This document shows positions 1-9,578 of a DNA stretch of 64,000 nucleotides, piece by piece. This DNA is from Bradyrhizobium guangxiense (GTDB taxonomy: Bacteria; Pseudomonadota; Alphaproteobacteria; Rhizobiales; Xanthobacteraceae): positions 3,688,501-3,752,500 of the forward strand of contig NZ_CP022219.1 in NCBI RefSeq assembly GCF_004114915.1, read 5' to 3'. How positions within the stretch are numbered: position 1 is the first letter of the stretch; each line of letters starts with the position of its first letter. Under the pieces are notes generated by a model. It was not told where the DNA came from, did not search any database, and worked only from the letters and a program-made list of their open reading frames with translations. Both the position numbers and the translations under genes were made by a program.

Positions 1-43
1 GCAGGTCATAGGTCTGCATGATGCGGTCGATGGCGGCTTCCAT
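1..43 (-). CDS. 5' end of an unidentified gene, cut by the window edge
   Basis: An ATG at 43 on the minus strand opens a frame that reads MEAAIDRIMQTYDL before the window ends. It is preceded at good spacing by a GAGGGG Shine-Dalgarno sequence (around 49-55), which is the main reason to call it a real start. Only 14 residues are visible, so no function can be given. Confidence 0.5.
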   Translation of the reverse strand, partial: MEAAIDRIMQTYDL

Positions 44-81
44 GGCACCCCTCTGGTTCGTCGGCATTTTGGGATTGTTGA

Positions 82-318
82 TCAGGCAACCGCGCGGACC
101 TCGGATTGCGCCAGGAACCGGGCGATTGCCTTGTTGGCGAGCCTGATCTTGTTGAATTCGCCGTGCTGGAGCAGCTTGACGATGACCCCGAGCAGGCGTT
201 CGTCGGTGACGAGCGTATCGGGGATCGCGCCGGAACGGCGGAGGGAATTCGCGGCGATGGCGTAGGCCTCGCTCACGAGTTCCACGTTCATCACCTGAAG
301 CCCGCGCTCGACCAGCAT
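82..318 (-). CDS. small conserved-looking protein of unknown function, 78 aa
   Basis: The open frame reaches back to 414, but the start chosen is the ATG at 318 (MLVERGLQVMN), which has a GGAG ribosome binding site about nine bases upstream; the residues before it look like read-through of untranslated DNA. The protein is soluble and mostly helical in appearance, with no signal peptide or membrane segment. It lies just upstream of the cut-off gene at the window edge and on the same strand, so the two may be co-transcribed. I do not recognise a family. Confidence 0.6.
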   Translation of the reverse strand: MLVERGLQVMNVELVSEAYAIAANSLRRSGAIPDTLVTDERLLGVIVKLLQHGEFNKIRLANKAIARFLAQSEVRAVA

Positions 319-517
319 CGACTTGTCTCCGATCCGAAGGAGATAAGCCGTGAGGATGGACCTTGTTCCTCGCATCCGCGAAATTATTTCGCAGGTGCAA
401 AATATAAAACGCACCGGTCCGGGGCAACTCCGGGCCGGCGCGCTTGGGGAAGTCAGGCACGTTCGGGAGGCTTGCCGATCTTGTCGCGGGCCGGCTTGGC
501 CTTGATCCCTTGGAAAA

Positions 518-1036
518 TCAGAGCCGATACAGGATCTGGTCAGTCCAGAACCGCTCGAGGCGGTGCAGCGACTTGTTCAGGGTCGAGAACTCCTCGCCCG
601 AGATGCCGCCGACCTGCTCCACCGTCTTGACGTGCTTCTGGTAGAGCGCATCGACGATGCGGCGGACTTCCTGGCCCTGGGGGGTCAGGCGGATGCGCAC
701 CGAGCGGCGATCGACGCGCGAGCGCTGATGATCGAGGAAGCCAAGCTCGACGAGCTTCTTCAGATTGTAGGAGACGTTGGAGCCGAGATAGTAACCGCGC
801 GTGCGCAGCTCGCCCGCGGTCAGCTCCTTGTCGCCGATGTTATAGAGCAAGAGCGCCTGGACCGAGTTGATGTCCGCACGGCCGCGGCGATCGAATTCGT
901 CCTTGATCACGTCGAGGAGCCGGCGATGCAGCCGCTCCACCAGAGTCAAAGCTTCCAGATAGAGCGACTGCACCGAACCCTGCTGGCCGGAGACGCGCTC
1001 TGCGGTATCTGCCGCAGTTGCGACGGCTTTCATCAT
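518..1036 (-). CDS. ldtR: MarR-family winged-helix regulator, LdtR type
   Basis: 172 aa. The core from about residue 28, with LVERLHRRLLDVIKDEFDRR and then GYYLGSNVSYNLKKLVELG and DRRSVRIRLT, is very close to my memory of LdtR, a MarR-type regulator of Liberibacter and Rhizobiales named for control of an L,D-transpeptidase gene. The DRR stretch is the wing and YYLGSNVSYNLKKL the recognition helix. The C-terminal end FWTDQILYRL is also typical. Two ATG codons start the frame back to back (1036 and 1033). The gene is monocistronic with about 500 bases of non-coding DNA upstream. Family assignment is firm; the regulated genes are not in this window. Confidence 0.88.
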   Translation of the reverse strand: MMKAVATAADTAERVSGQQGSVQSLYLEALTLVERLHRRLLDVIKDEFDRRGRADINSVQALLLYNIGDKELTAGELRTRGYYLGSNVSYNLKKLVELGFLDHQRSRVDRRSVRIRLTPQGQEVRRIVDALYQKHVKTVEQVGGISGEEFSTLNKSLHRLERFWTDQILYRL

Positions 1037-1390
1037 GACACTTCCCCTGTAGTCGTTTTTATCGACACTTATTCGACGAAACTTGTGTCCCGTCTGATAG
1101 GTGCAACTTAAGGGGCGCGTTTGAAGATCGGCTTAAATAAGAGAATAAAGAGATCATGAATTTAAGACAGTGAATTGCGGATTAAGCCTGTGCCACAAGC
1201 ACTTTTCGAAAGGCTCTGTTGACCTTCGCAAGGTCCTGTTCACCCTCCGTCCGCCGCAACTGTCGCATTCCAGAACAGCCCCGCCCCGTTTCGAAACGCG
1301 GGCGTAACGGCTGTGGCGGAACCGGCTGGGCAACGAAAACTTACCGCAAATTTTAGGCAACCAGCGGTCAACCAAACGCGCACAACTCCG
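1037..1390. other. gene-free stretch upstream of ldtR
   Basis: No convincing reading frame. The part next to ldtR is AT-richer than its surroundings and holds, on the minus strand, two direct copies of a TCGAATAA/TCGATAAA-like word (about 1056-1077) that could be a regulator site. The rest shows nothing I recognise up to the palindromic repeat at 1391. Confidence 0.5.
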
Positions 1391-1512
1391 CTCTCGTGTC
1401 CTGGACGAGCGAAGCGAAGATCCCGGACCCAGAAGCCACAAACGGGATGTTGGAGAGATAGGCCCCGGCTCCGCAGCGCACCGCTAAGGTGAGCTGCGTC
1501 CCGGCACGAGAG
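1391..1512. repeat. extragenic palindromic repeat
   Basis: The ends are inverted copies: CTCTCGTGTCCTGGACG at 1391-1407 pairs imperfectly with the segment ending CCCGGCACGAGAG at 1512. The interior has further short palindromes (GAGCGAAGCGAAG, CCGGCTCCGCAGCGCACCGC). It looks like one of the palindromic elements scattered between genes in Bradyrhizobium. It sits between ldtR and the downstream end of the DUF6163-like gene. Confidence 0.6.
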
Positions 1513-1536
1513 CATTGTTGATCGCGGCGTTGTCGC

Positions 1537-3233
<1,697 letters not shown>

Positions 3234-3265
3234 GTGCCGTGGAGCGAATGCGTTGAGCAACTCTC

Positions 3266-3347
3266 GTCGTTCCGGGGCGATGCGTTAGCATCGAATCCGG
3301 AATCTCGAGATTCCCGGTTCGGTCCTCCAGACCGCCCCCGGAATGAC
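3266..3347. repeat. extragenic palindromic repeat downstream of hemB
   Basis: The outer arms GTCGTTCCGGGG (3266-3277) and CCCCCGGAATGAC (3335-3347) are inverted copies, and the middle contains GGAATCTCGAGATTCC, itself a perfect palindrome. This is a common Bradyrhizobium intergenic element from memory. It lies about 30 bases after the hemB stop and could act as a transcript-end hairpin. Confidence 0.75.
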
Positions 3348-3483
3348 CGTGCTGCGAGAACCGCCCCCGAATCGCCGGAATATTTCGGCTTGTTAATGCC
3401 CGTGCGCCCTTGGCACGGAGGTGGCCTGTTCCCATGTCCTGCCTTGAGGGTTTTCCCTCTGTTTCCCGCTGGGAGGACGGACC

Positions 3484-4026
3484 ATGTCGTACGACTCGGG
3501 CAATTCAGGCGCTTGGCGCAATGACGGTGCCGTGCAACCGCACGCCTACGACCCCGATCTGCATCCGGAACTGTTCCGTGGCGTTGCGACGCGGCGGGCG
3601 TTCGCCTTCCTGATCGACATGGTCGTGATCTCGGTGCCGGTGATCCTCGGCTACATCTTCATCGCATTGTTCGGCGTGGTCACGCTCGGCATCGGCTGGG
3701 CGCTGTTCTGGCTGGCCTGGCCGGCCTCCGTCATCTGGGCCATCGTCTATTACGGCGCCTGCATCGGCGGCCCTTCGTCGGCGACGATCGGCATGCGCCT
3801 GATGGATCTGGAGCTGCGCACCTGGTACGGCGCGCCCGGCTATTTCGTGCTCGGCGCCACCCACGCCGTGCTGTTCTGGGTGACGGTCTCGTTCCTGTCG
3901 CCCTTCGTGGTCCTGGTCGGGCTGTTCAACAGCCGCCGGCGCTTGCTGCACGATTTCGTGCTGGGAACGGTCGTGATCAACAATTCGGTCCGCGCGCCGG
4001 TGCCGCAGGCGGCGAGGACCTGGTGA
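3484..4026 (+). CDS. RDD-family membrane protein
   Basis: 180 aa. The RDD signature appears as RRAFAFLIDMVV at about residues 37-48, followed by hydrophobic helices at about 44-66, 70-92 and 118-142. The conserved GPSSATIGMRLMDLEL segment after the second helix and LLHDFVLGTVVI near the end are also family hallmarks. RDD proteins are poorly characterised inner-membrane proteins; some have been linked to ion exchange, but no substrate can be read here. It stands alone between hemB and bpt, with a GGAGGAC ribosome binding site before the ATG. Confidence 0.85.
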   Translation: MSYDSGNSGAWRNDGAVQPHAYDPDLHPELFRGVATRRAFAFLIDMVVISVPVILGYIFIALFGVVTLGIGWALFWLAWPASVIWAIVYYGACIGGPSSATIGMRLMDLELRTWYGAPGYFVLGATHAVLFWVTVSFLSPFVVLVGLFNSRRRLLHDFVLGTVVINNSVRAPVPQAARTW

Positions 4027-4069
4027 GCCAAGGACCAGGTGAGCCAAGGACCTGGTGAGCAACGGCCTA
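4022..4069. repeat. 16-base tandem repeat, three copies
   Basis: Three head-to-tail units begin with GGTGAGC at 4022, 4038 and 4054. The first two differ at one position, and the third has diverged (GGTGAGCAACGGCCTA). The array starts on the last codons of the RDD gene and includes its stop, so copy-number changes would leave the protein nearly intact. Confidence 0.85.
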
Positions 4070-4180
4070 CTAACCGGGACCCACTAAGCTGATTGCCGAT
4101 CTGACCTGCCGAGCAGACCAATTGACCGGGAGCTTCCGTAGCGCGATGCTGATACTCACTTCGGAGGCCCACGACGTCCC

Positions 4181-4957
4181 TTGACCCAGCACTCGCGCGA
4201 CACCCCCCAATTTTACCTCACGGCGCCCTCGCCCTGCCCGTATCTGCCGGGCCGGCATGAGCGCAAGGTGTTCACGCATCTGGTCGGCGACCGGGCCGGC
4301 GACCTCAACGACCTCCTGACCCATGGCGGCTTCCGCCGCAGCCAATCGATCGCCTACCGGCCGGCCTGCGACCAGTGCCGCGCCTGCGTCTCCGTCCGGG
4401 TCGTCGCCAACGAATTCCGCCCCTCCCGCAACTTCCGCAAGGTGATGGCCCGCAATGCCGACATCATCGGCGAGCAGCGCAGCGCGGTCCCCACCTCCGA
4501 GCAATATTCGGTGTTCCGCGCCTATCTCGACGCCCGCCACCGCCATGGCGGCATGGCCGACATGACCGTGCTCGACTACGCCATGATGGTCGAGGACAGC
4601 CATGTCGAGACCCGCATCATCGAATACCGCAAGCGCGGCCCCGACAGCGGCCTCACCGGCCGCGGCGAGGAGCTGATCGCGGTGGCGCTCACCGACGTGC
4701 TCAGCGACGGCCTGTCGATGGTCTATTCGTTCTTCGAGCCGAGCCAGGTCAGCCGCTCGATGGGCACCTTCATGATCCTCGACCACATCGCGCGCGCCCG
4801 CCGGCAAGGGCTGCCTTACGTCTATCTCGGCTACTGGATCGAGGGCTCCAAGAAGATGGACTACAAGGCCCGCTTCCTGCCGCAACAGCGCCTCGCCCCC
4901 TCCGGCTGGCTGCGCATCGACGCACAGGGCGATGCGGCGTCCGAGCCGCAGGATTGA
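4181..4957 (+). CDS. bpt: aspartate/glutamate leucyltransferase (Bpt), N-end rule
   Basis: 258 aa. It transfers leucine from Leu-tRNA to proteins with N-terminal Asp or Glu, marking them for ClpS/ClpAP degradation. The N-terminal [18 protein letters not shown] and the cysteine motif [13 protein letters not shown] (about residues 62-74) are typical of the bacterial arginyl/leucyl-transferase family, as is [18 protein letters not shown] near the C-terminus. The start is TTG, preceded by GGAG at about 4163; no ATG fits the conserved N-terminus. It is convergent with the DyP operon, whose last stop lies 18 bases downstream. Confidence 0.93.
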   Translation: MTQHSRDTPQFYLTAPSPCPYLPGRHERKVFTHLVGDRAGDLNDLLTHGGFRRSQSIAYRPACDQCRACVSVRVVANEFRPSRNFRKVMARNADIIGEQRSAVPTSEQYSVFRAYLDARHRHGGMADMTVLDYAMMVEDSHVETRIIEYRKRGPDSGLTGRGEELIAVALTDVLSDGLSMVYSFFEPSQVSRSMGTFMILDHIARARRQGLPYVYLGYWIEGSKKMDYKARFLPQQRLAPSGWLRIDAQGDAASEPQD

Positions 4958-4975
4958 GGTCCCACTTCGCGGCTT

Positions 4976-6454
4976 TCAGGGGGCCGCAGCTTCGGCCACT
5001 TCCGATGTCGCGAACTTTGCAGCCCCCTCCTCACCGAGGATGAACTCGAGCGCCGCAAGTCCGGGCAGGAAGAAGTAGCCTCCCCCGAGCGTCGTCGCGA
5101 AGTTCGCCAGGGAGACCTCTCCACCGCTCGGCAGGCCCGGCAACGACAAGGCCTTCGGGAAGGTCCGTGGGTCGGACGACCCGACGAGCGGATCGTCGGC
5201 GTGAAGGTTAACGAAACTCGGATTCCGCGCCCAACGCTGCTGGACGAACTCGAACTGCCGCTCGAGATCCGCATTGCAGGCGATGAAGAAGATGCCCTTG
5301 CGCGTCTCGCCGTTACTATCCTCGCGATACGGCCGGCCGCGACGAAGCAGCCTGTGCAGCTTGGTCGACTTGATGCTCGATTTGACGTCGGCACCAAGCG
5401 TATCCCGCGGATTCGCCCGTCGAATGTGAGCCCCCTTCGGGCATATGAAGCCGTTGGCGTCGTCGACACGATAGCGGAACGCGTCAAGTTCCGAATCCGT
5501 TTTTGGGGTGCTCGGATCGTATTTCCACGCGAGCGGCCAGCCATTGTCCTGGCGTCCCATCAGCTTATTGCAGATGTGCTGACCGTTCACCTCCCGAAAA
5601 CGATCGAACGCCGCCACGTCCTGCTCGATCTGGCGCACGGCAAGGTAGCTTCCGTTCAGGGCAAAACGGCCGCCGGGATGTTTGGCGAGGCCTGAGGCCC
5701 CCCACCCCTTCACGTCCGGGCAATAAGTGAGCTCATCATATTCGTTACGATATCCAAGGATGAACTCTCCAGGCTGGACGACGCGGTCGTTGTACAGCGC
5801 ATCGGGCTCCTTCTTGTCTTTCTCTGACGGGCGCAGTCGGACACCGTCGTCTTGCTTCAATCCCATGATGATGGGCTGCGCCAGGCCGTCGCGAAACCCG
5901 AACGCCTCGCGCAATTTCTCTTCCTTGTCGCCTTCCAGTTTTCGAAATGAGCAAGGATCGTTATCAACCTGGATGGCGCTGAATATCGTTTCATCCGGAC
6001 GCGAAATGATCGGCCCGACGCCTCTCTCCGTCCATTCGGCAATCAGGACATGTACGGCATCGCCGCTGTCGCCATCAACGTCCGACCAGCGCCATGCGCG
6101 GGGATTGTCCCTCAGCAGCAACGCGCGCGCATCGCTGCCCATGCCACTGCGGAAAGGTGTCGGGAATGGATATAGGGTGTCCTCCACGCATCCGAGCTTT
6201 GTTAGCCCGGAAAAACTGAACGCGATCGCGGCAGCCTTCGCGATTGGATGTGTTCTCGATTTCCCGACCTTCTTTGCGTTGGCAATGACGCCGCTCTCCA
6301 CGAATTTTGCGAGCCACGCCCGGGCCGCCGCCTCCTGCCCGTCCCTGATCGTCAGCAGCCAGAACCGACTGTCTTGCAGCCAGCCGTAGCCGCTCCTCAG
6401 CATTCCCTGGATGTCATCGAAATGATGCGCGAGATGCGCTGCCGGCGCTTTCAT
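4976..6454 (-). CDS. DyP-type heme peroxidase
   Basis: 492 aa. DyP peroxidases use hydrogen peroxide to oxidise dyes, phenolics or other substrates through a heme. The catalytic GXXDG motif is GFRDG at residues 186-190 with D189, and the proximal heme histidine is H343 in CPKGAHIRRANPR. There is no Tat or Sec signal, so the protein is probably cytoplasmic or held at the membrane by its partner. Its ATG overlaps the stop of the upstream membrane protein gene by four bases, so it is the last gene of a four-gene operon. It is longer than the compact DyP types. The physiological substrate is unknown. Confidence 0.93.
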   Translation of the reverse strand: MKAPAAHLAHHFDDIQGMLRSGYGWLQDSRFWLLTIRDGQEAAARAWLAKFVESGVIANAKKVGKSRTHPIAKAAAIAFSFSGLTKLGCVEDTLYPFPTPFRSGMGSDARALLLRDNPRAWRWSDVDGDSGDAVHVLIAEWTERGVGPIISRPDETIFSAIQVDNDPCSFRKLEGDKEEKLREAFGFRDGLAQPIIMGLKQDDGVRLRPSEKDKKEPDALYNDRVVQPGEFILGYRNEYDELTYCPDVKGWGASGLAKHPGGRFALNGSYLAVRQIEQDVAAFDRFREVNGQHICNKLMGRQDNGWPLAWKYDPSTPKTDSELDAFRYRVDDANGFICPKGAHIRRANPRDTLGADVKSSIKSTKLHRLLRRGRPYREDSNGETRKGIFFIACNADLERQFEFVQQRWARNPSFVNLHADDPLVGSSDPRTFPKALSLPGLPSGGEVSLANFATTLGGGYFFLPGLAALEFILGEEGAAKFATSEVAEAAAP

Positions 6455-8265
6455 GATTCGATGGCCCTCATGATCAGGTCGTCGTTGGTGTCATTGCGCT
6501 CGCCAAACAGAGCGTCGCGCAGTCCGGTCGCGAGGTTGATCTGGTCGACCGACTCCTTGCGGGCGTCGAAGCGGAACACGTGCGGAAGCATGCTGTCGCG
6601 CGCATATGATTTGAACTGCAGCTCGCACTTCACGCCCCGGAACACGATGAATCGCGTCGGCGGGAAGCTGCGCGCATGGATGATGGCGGGCTGGCCGATC
6701 GCTGCCGAACCACGGGGCTTCAACGTGGTCCACCGCCAGGCGAGGTTGGTCCCGATCGTGGCGCCATTGATGAAATCGTCGAGATAGCCGCCGAAACTGC
6801 CATCGTAGTTCGAGCAGAACAGGTAGCGGCGCCCGTCTTCGATGATGTGCCAATGGCCGAAATGAATGCCCGGCGCACTACCCAGCCGGCTCTCGGTGAA
6901 GATCACACGTCCAAACAGCGTCACAATGCGCAGCGACACCCGAATCCACCAGGCACTCCAGCCGTTCGGACTGCGAAGATCCGTCAGGCTGACCATATGG
7001 GCGGTTTCGCACACCACCAGCCCTTCGCTGTTGTCGATCGATGGATCGACCTGTTGGGCGCGCAGCACAGGCTCTTCATAAGGTTGGAAGAACCAGTTGC
7101 CAACTTTCGCGAGATCCTGATTGATCCGGGACAGCAGGCTGACCGCGCAGGTCAACACGACGATCGCAAGAATGATGAAGGCGATGATCTGCCATCCGAG
7201 GAATTTGGCAGTCAACGCTTGGTAAGCCTGCACAATCGTCCAGGGCCAGAAGATGAAGGCGAGCGCGAGCGCGACGAGAGCGCAAGCGATCGGCACGCTG
7301 AGCAACAGGCCGATCCGATAGGTAAGCCATGACGACCAAGTCTCCGCCGGCCGGTCGAGCTCGCGCCCGACGCTCTCCAGCCAGCGTCGCCATGTCCTGG
7401 AAAGGGCTGGCAGAGCGATCAGGAACAGCCATACCAAGACCCCGAGCCCGAGCAGCGCAAGTACGCTGCGGATACTGACGCCAAGCACCCAGCAACTGGC
7501 CATTGAAATGAAGGCCACAACGTCCGTCACGCCGGAATAAGGCGGCCCAAACAACCACGTGTAGATGCCAAGCGCACCGCGCGGCACTGCGCCGACCAGC
7601 CACACTGCGATCAGCCACAGCACGAACAGCGTCAGCACGTAACCGATTTTTGCGGAGATGCTTGCGCCTTTCCCCCGCCAGTACGACCGCGGCGCCCGAT
7701 CCAGTGCCCAGCCGAAACGGGGATTCTGAAATGCCCGTTGCGCGAGCGCCAGCGCGAACGCAGAGCGATCATCGCCATACAGCATGGCTTGCTTCATGGC
7801 CCGCGCCTCGTCTCGCGTCCATTCAAGCAGCTCCTGCTCCTTCTCGATCTGCCGCGCCGTTCGGTCACGGGCGCCGATGAAGCCGCCATCAGCGATGCTG
7901 AGATGCTTCATCAACATCTTGTGGAGCTTGTCGTTGCGTTCGCTGCGCAGCGCTGTGGCATCGCCCGGCCAGAAGGAGCTGTACAGCGACCACATCGCCT
8001 CGCTCCAATGGTAGAGGAGCCGGTAGATCATATCGTAGGGATCGATTCCCTCTTCGATCGCGAGCTCGAGCATCAACCAGGGCCTCTTGTCGCTTGCGTC
8101 GGCCCTCGCCGGCAGCAATGCGAGGGAGGCGAACTGGACCACCTCGACGTCTCGGAACAGAGAGTACAGCCCGTTGGAAACGGGGCTGCCTTCCGAAAGA
8201 TCGGTCGTGCCGTTCCAGCCCGGCACCACGATGCAGATCATCTGCTGGCGGACCATCTTGAGCAT
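6451..8265 (-). CDS. membrane protein of unknown function, partner of the DyP peroxidase
   Basis: 604 aa, not recognised. Residues 1-195 are soluble, with alternating strand- and helix-like stretches (MICIVVPGW, VVQFASLALLPA, PWLMLELAIEEGIDPYDMIY). About six hydrophobic helices follow between roughly 210 and 390. A soluble C-terminal part carries the striking patch HFGHWHIIEDG and NYDGSFGGYLDDFINGA. The order and the 4-base overlap with the DyP gene suggest the two proteins work together, perhaps as a membrane dock. A good ribosome binding site (GGAGAAGGA) precedes the ATG. No enzyme motif can be named with confidence. Confidence 0.75.
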   Translation of the reverse strand: MLKMVRQQMICIVVPGWNGTTDLSEGSPVSNGLYSLFRDVEVVQFASLALLPARADASDKRPWLMLELAIEEGIDPYDMIYRLLYHWSEAMWSLYSSFWPGDATALRSERNDKLHKMLMKHLSIADGGFIGARDRTARQIEKEQELLEWTRDEARAMKQAMLYGDDRSAFALALAQRAFQNPRFGWALDRAPRSYWRGKGASISAKIGYVLTLFVLWLIAVWLVGAVPRGALGIYTWLFGPPYSGVTDVVAFISMASCWVLGVSIRSVLALLGLGVLVWLFLIALPALSRTWRRWLESVGRELDRPAETWSSWLTYRIGLLLSVPIACALVALALAFIFWPWTIVQAYQALTAKFLGWQIIAFIILAIVVLTCAVSLLSRINQDLAKVGNWFFQPYEEPVLRAQQVDPSIDNSEGLVVCETAHMVSLTDLRSPNGWSAWWIRVSLRIVTLFGRVIFTESRLGSAPGIHFGHWHIIEDGRRYLFCSNYDGSFGGYLDDFINGATIGTNLAWRWTTLKPRGSAAIGQPAIIHARSFPPTRFIVFRGVKCELQFKSYARDSMLPHVFRFDARKESVDQINLATGLRDALFGERNDTNDDLIMRAIES

Positions 8266-8285
8266 GCCCGTCCTTCTCCCGCCCG

Positions 8286-9578
8286 CTAGATGAAACTCAC
8301 GCGCATTCGCGACATCAGCGGTCCGTCATAGGTGATGGGCTTGCCCTCACCCCGCGCCAGCTCCAGCTCGGGCAGGATCAACAGACCGATCAGCGCGCTG
8401 GTCAGGATCTTGATCGCGTAAACCATGGCCGGACACTGACGCGTGCCATATCCGAACATCAGCCAGCGCAGATCTTCGTTCGCGCCCCAGTTGCGCGCCG
8501 GAGAAAATCGGCTGATGTCTTTCTCTATCGCGGTATCGAACATTGCGGCGATCCCCCAGATCGCCATCTTTCCGCCGGCGGGGCACTTGGCATTGTGCCG
8601 CGCACCGGTCTCGAATTCCGTGTCGCGCGGCACATCGCGCGCGAGCAGCGGAAAAATCGGGCGGAAACGCAAAAGTTCGAGGACATGATCTTGCACCAGC
8701 TTGCGGAAGGCCTTGTCCTCCCAAATCTGGTTCGAACCCGTTTTCAGGAGCTGCTGCGCCTGCTCGCGCAATGCCTTATGGACATCGGGACGCCCCAGCA
8801 GCTCTTGCACGGCGAGCGCCCCCGACTGCACGGTGACCGGATGCGAGATCCAGGCGAGGCCGACCGCGTTCCGCTTGATGACATTGAACGGACAGGACGT
8901 CCCCCATGCGAGCTGAATGTCGTTGCCCACGCCGGCGATACGCGATCTCAGTGCGTCAGCGTTGAGTTCAGCCCTGCGCTGCACCCTTAGCGTCGCCGAG
9001 CTGCCAGCCAGGAGTTGCCCCGCCACATAGCGGATCTCGAGGAGATATTGCCGCTGCAGCCCGGGATCATCGAGGCTTCCGGTCGCGCCCGCTGCCACCC
9101 TGTTGGTCGCCTCCCCGAACAAGGGATGCATAGCGCGAAACACGATCCACATCAGGTAATCCTCGATGAGATCGAACGATTTGTTCTTGCCGATCGGCCG
9201 GAGCTTCTCAACGTAGTCTCGGGCCGCAAGATCGGCCGCGGCGGGCAATGTCGTGTCCAGGACAGCCAACCGACCATCCAGCAGAAGCCTGTCCGCCTTG
9301 TATGTGGCATCGGGATCCATGCCGATCAGATAGTCGCCAGCCGACAGGTTCGCCGCGTGCGCGGTGTTGGAGAAACTGTTCGGCCTGGTCAGCACCTTTT
9401 TGACAGCGTCGGCCCGGGCCGCCACGCCCAACCAGCCGCCGACGAACGGCCAATGCCGGAGCACCGCACCGACCGCGCGCAAAGCGCCCGGATGACGATT
9501 GGCCCAGCAAAAGATCCCGTAGAGGAGGCTGCGGAGCCCTGGCGGCATTGTATCAGGAGTGCCGGCTGAGACCTTCAT
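8286..9578 (-). CDS. cytochrome P450-like protein
   Basis: 430 aa. The heme loop FGYGTRQCPA (C382) and an ExxR motif (E301-R304, ELLR) about 80 residues before it identify a P450 fold. The I-helix oxygen-activation motif is not canonical: the corresponding stretch reads ISHPVTVQSG rather than AGxDT, and the residue two after the cysteine is Ala rather than Gly. This may mean peroxide use or a non-oxygenase role. The start overlaps the stop of the cyclase/ATPase gene by four bases, and 20 bases separate it from the membrane protein gene. No redox partner is encoded nearby. The reaction is unknown. Confidence 0.85.
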   Translation of the reverse strand: MKVSAGTPDTMPPGLRSLLYGIFCWANRHPGALRAVGAVLRHWPFVGGWLGVAARADAVKKVLTRPNSFSNTAHAANLSAGDYLIGMDPDATYKADRLLLDGRLAVLDTTLPAAADLAARDYVEKLRPIGKNKSFDLIEDYLMWIVFRAMHPLFGEATNRVAAGATGSLDDPGLQRQYLLEIRYVAGQLLAGSSATLRVQRRAELNADALRSRIAGVGNDIQLAWGTSCPFNVIKRNAVGLAWISHPVTVQSGALAVQELLGRPDVHKALREQAQQLLKTGSNQIWEDKAFRKLVQDHVLELLRFRPIFPLLARDVPRDTEFETGARHNAKCPAGGKMAIWGIAAMFDTAIEKDISRFSPARNWGANEDLRWLMFGYGTRQCPAMVYAIKILTSALIGLLILPELELARGEGKPITYDGPLMSRMRVSFI

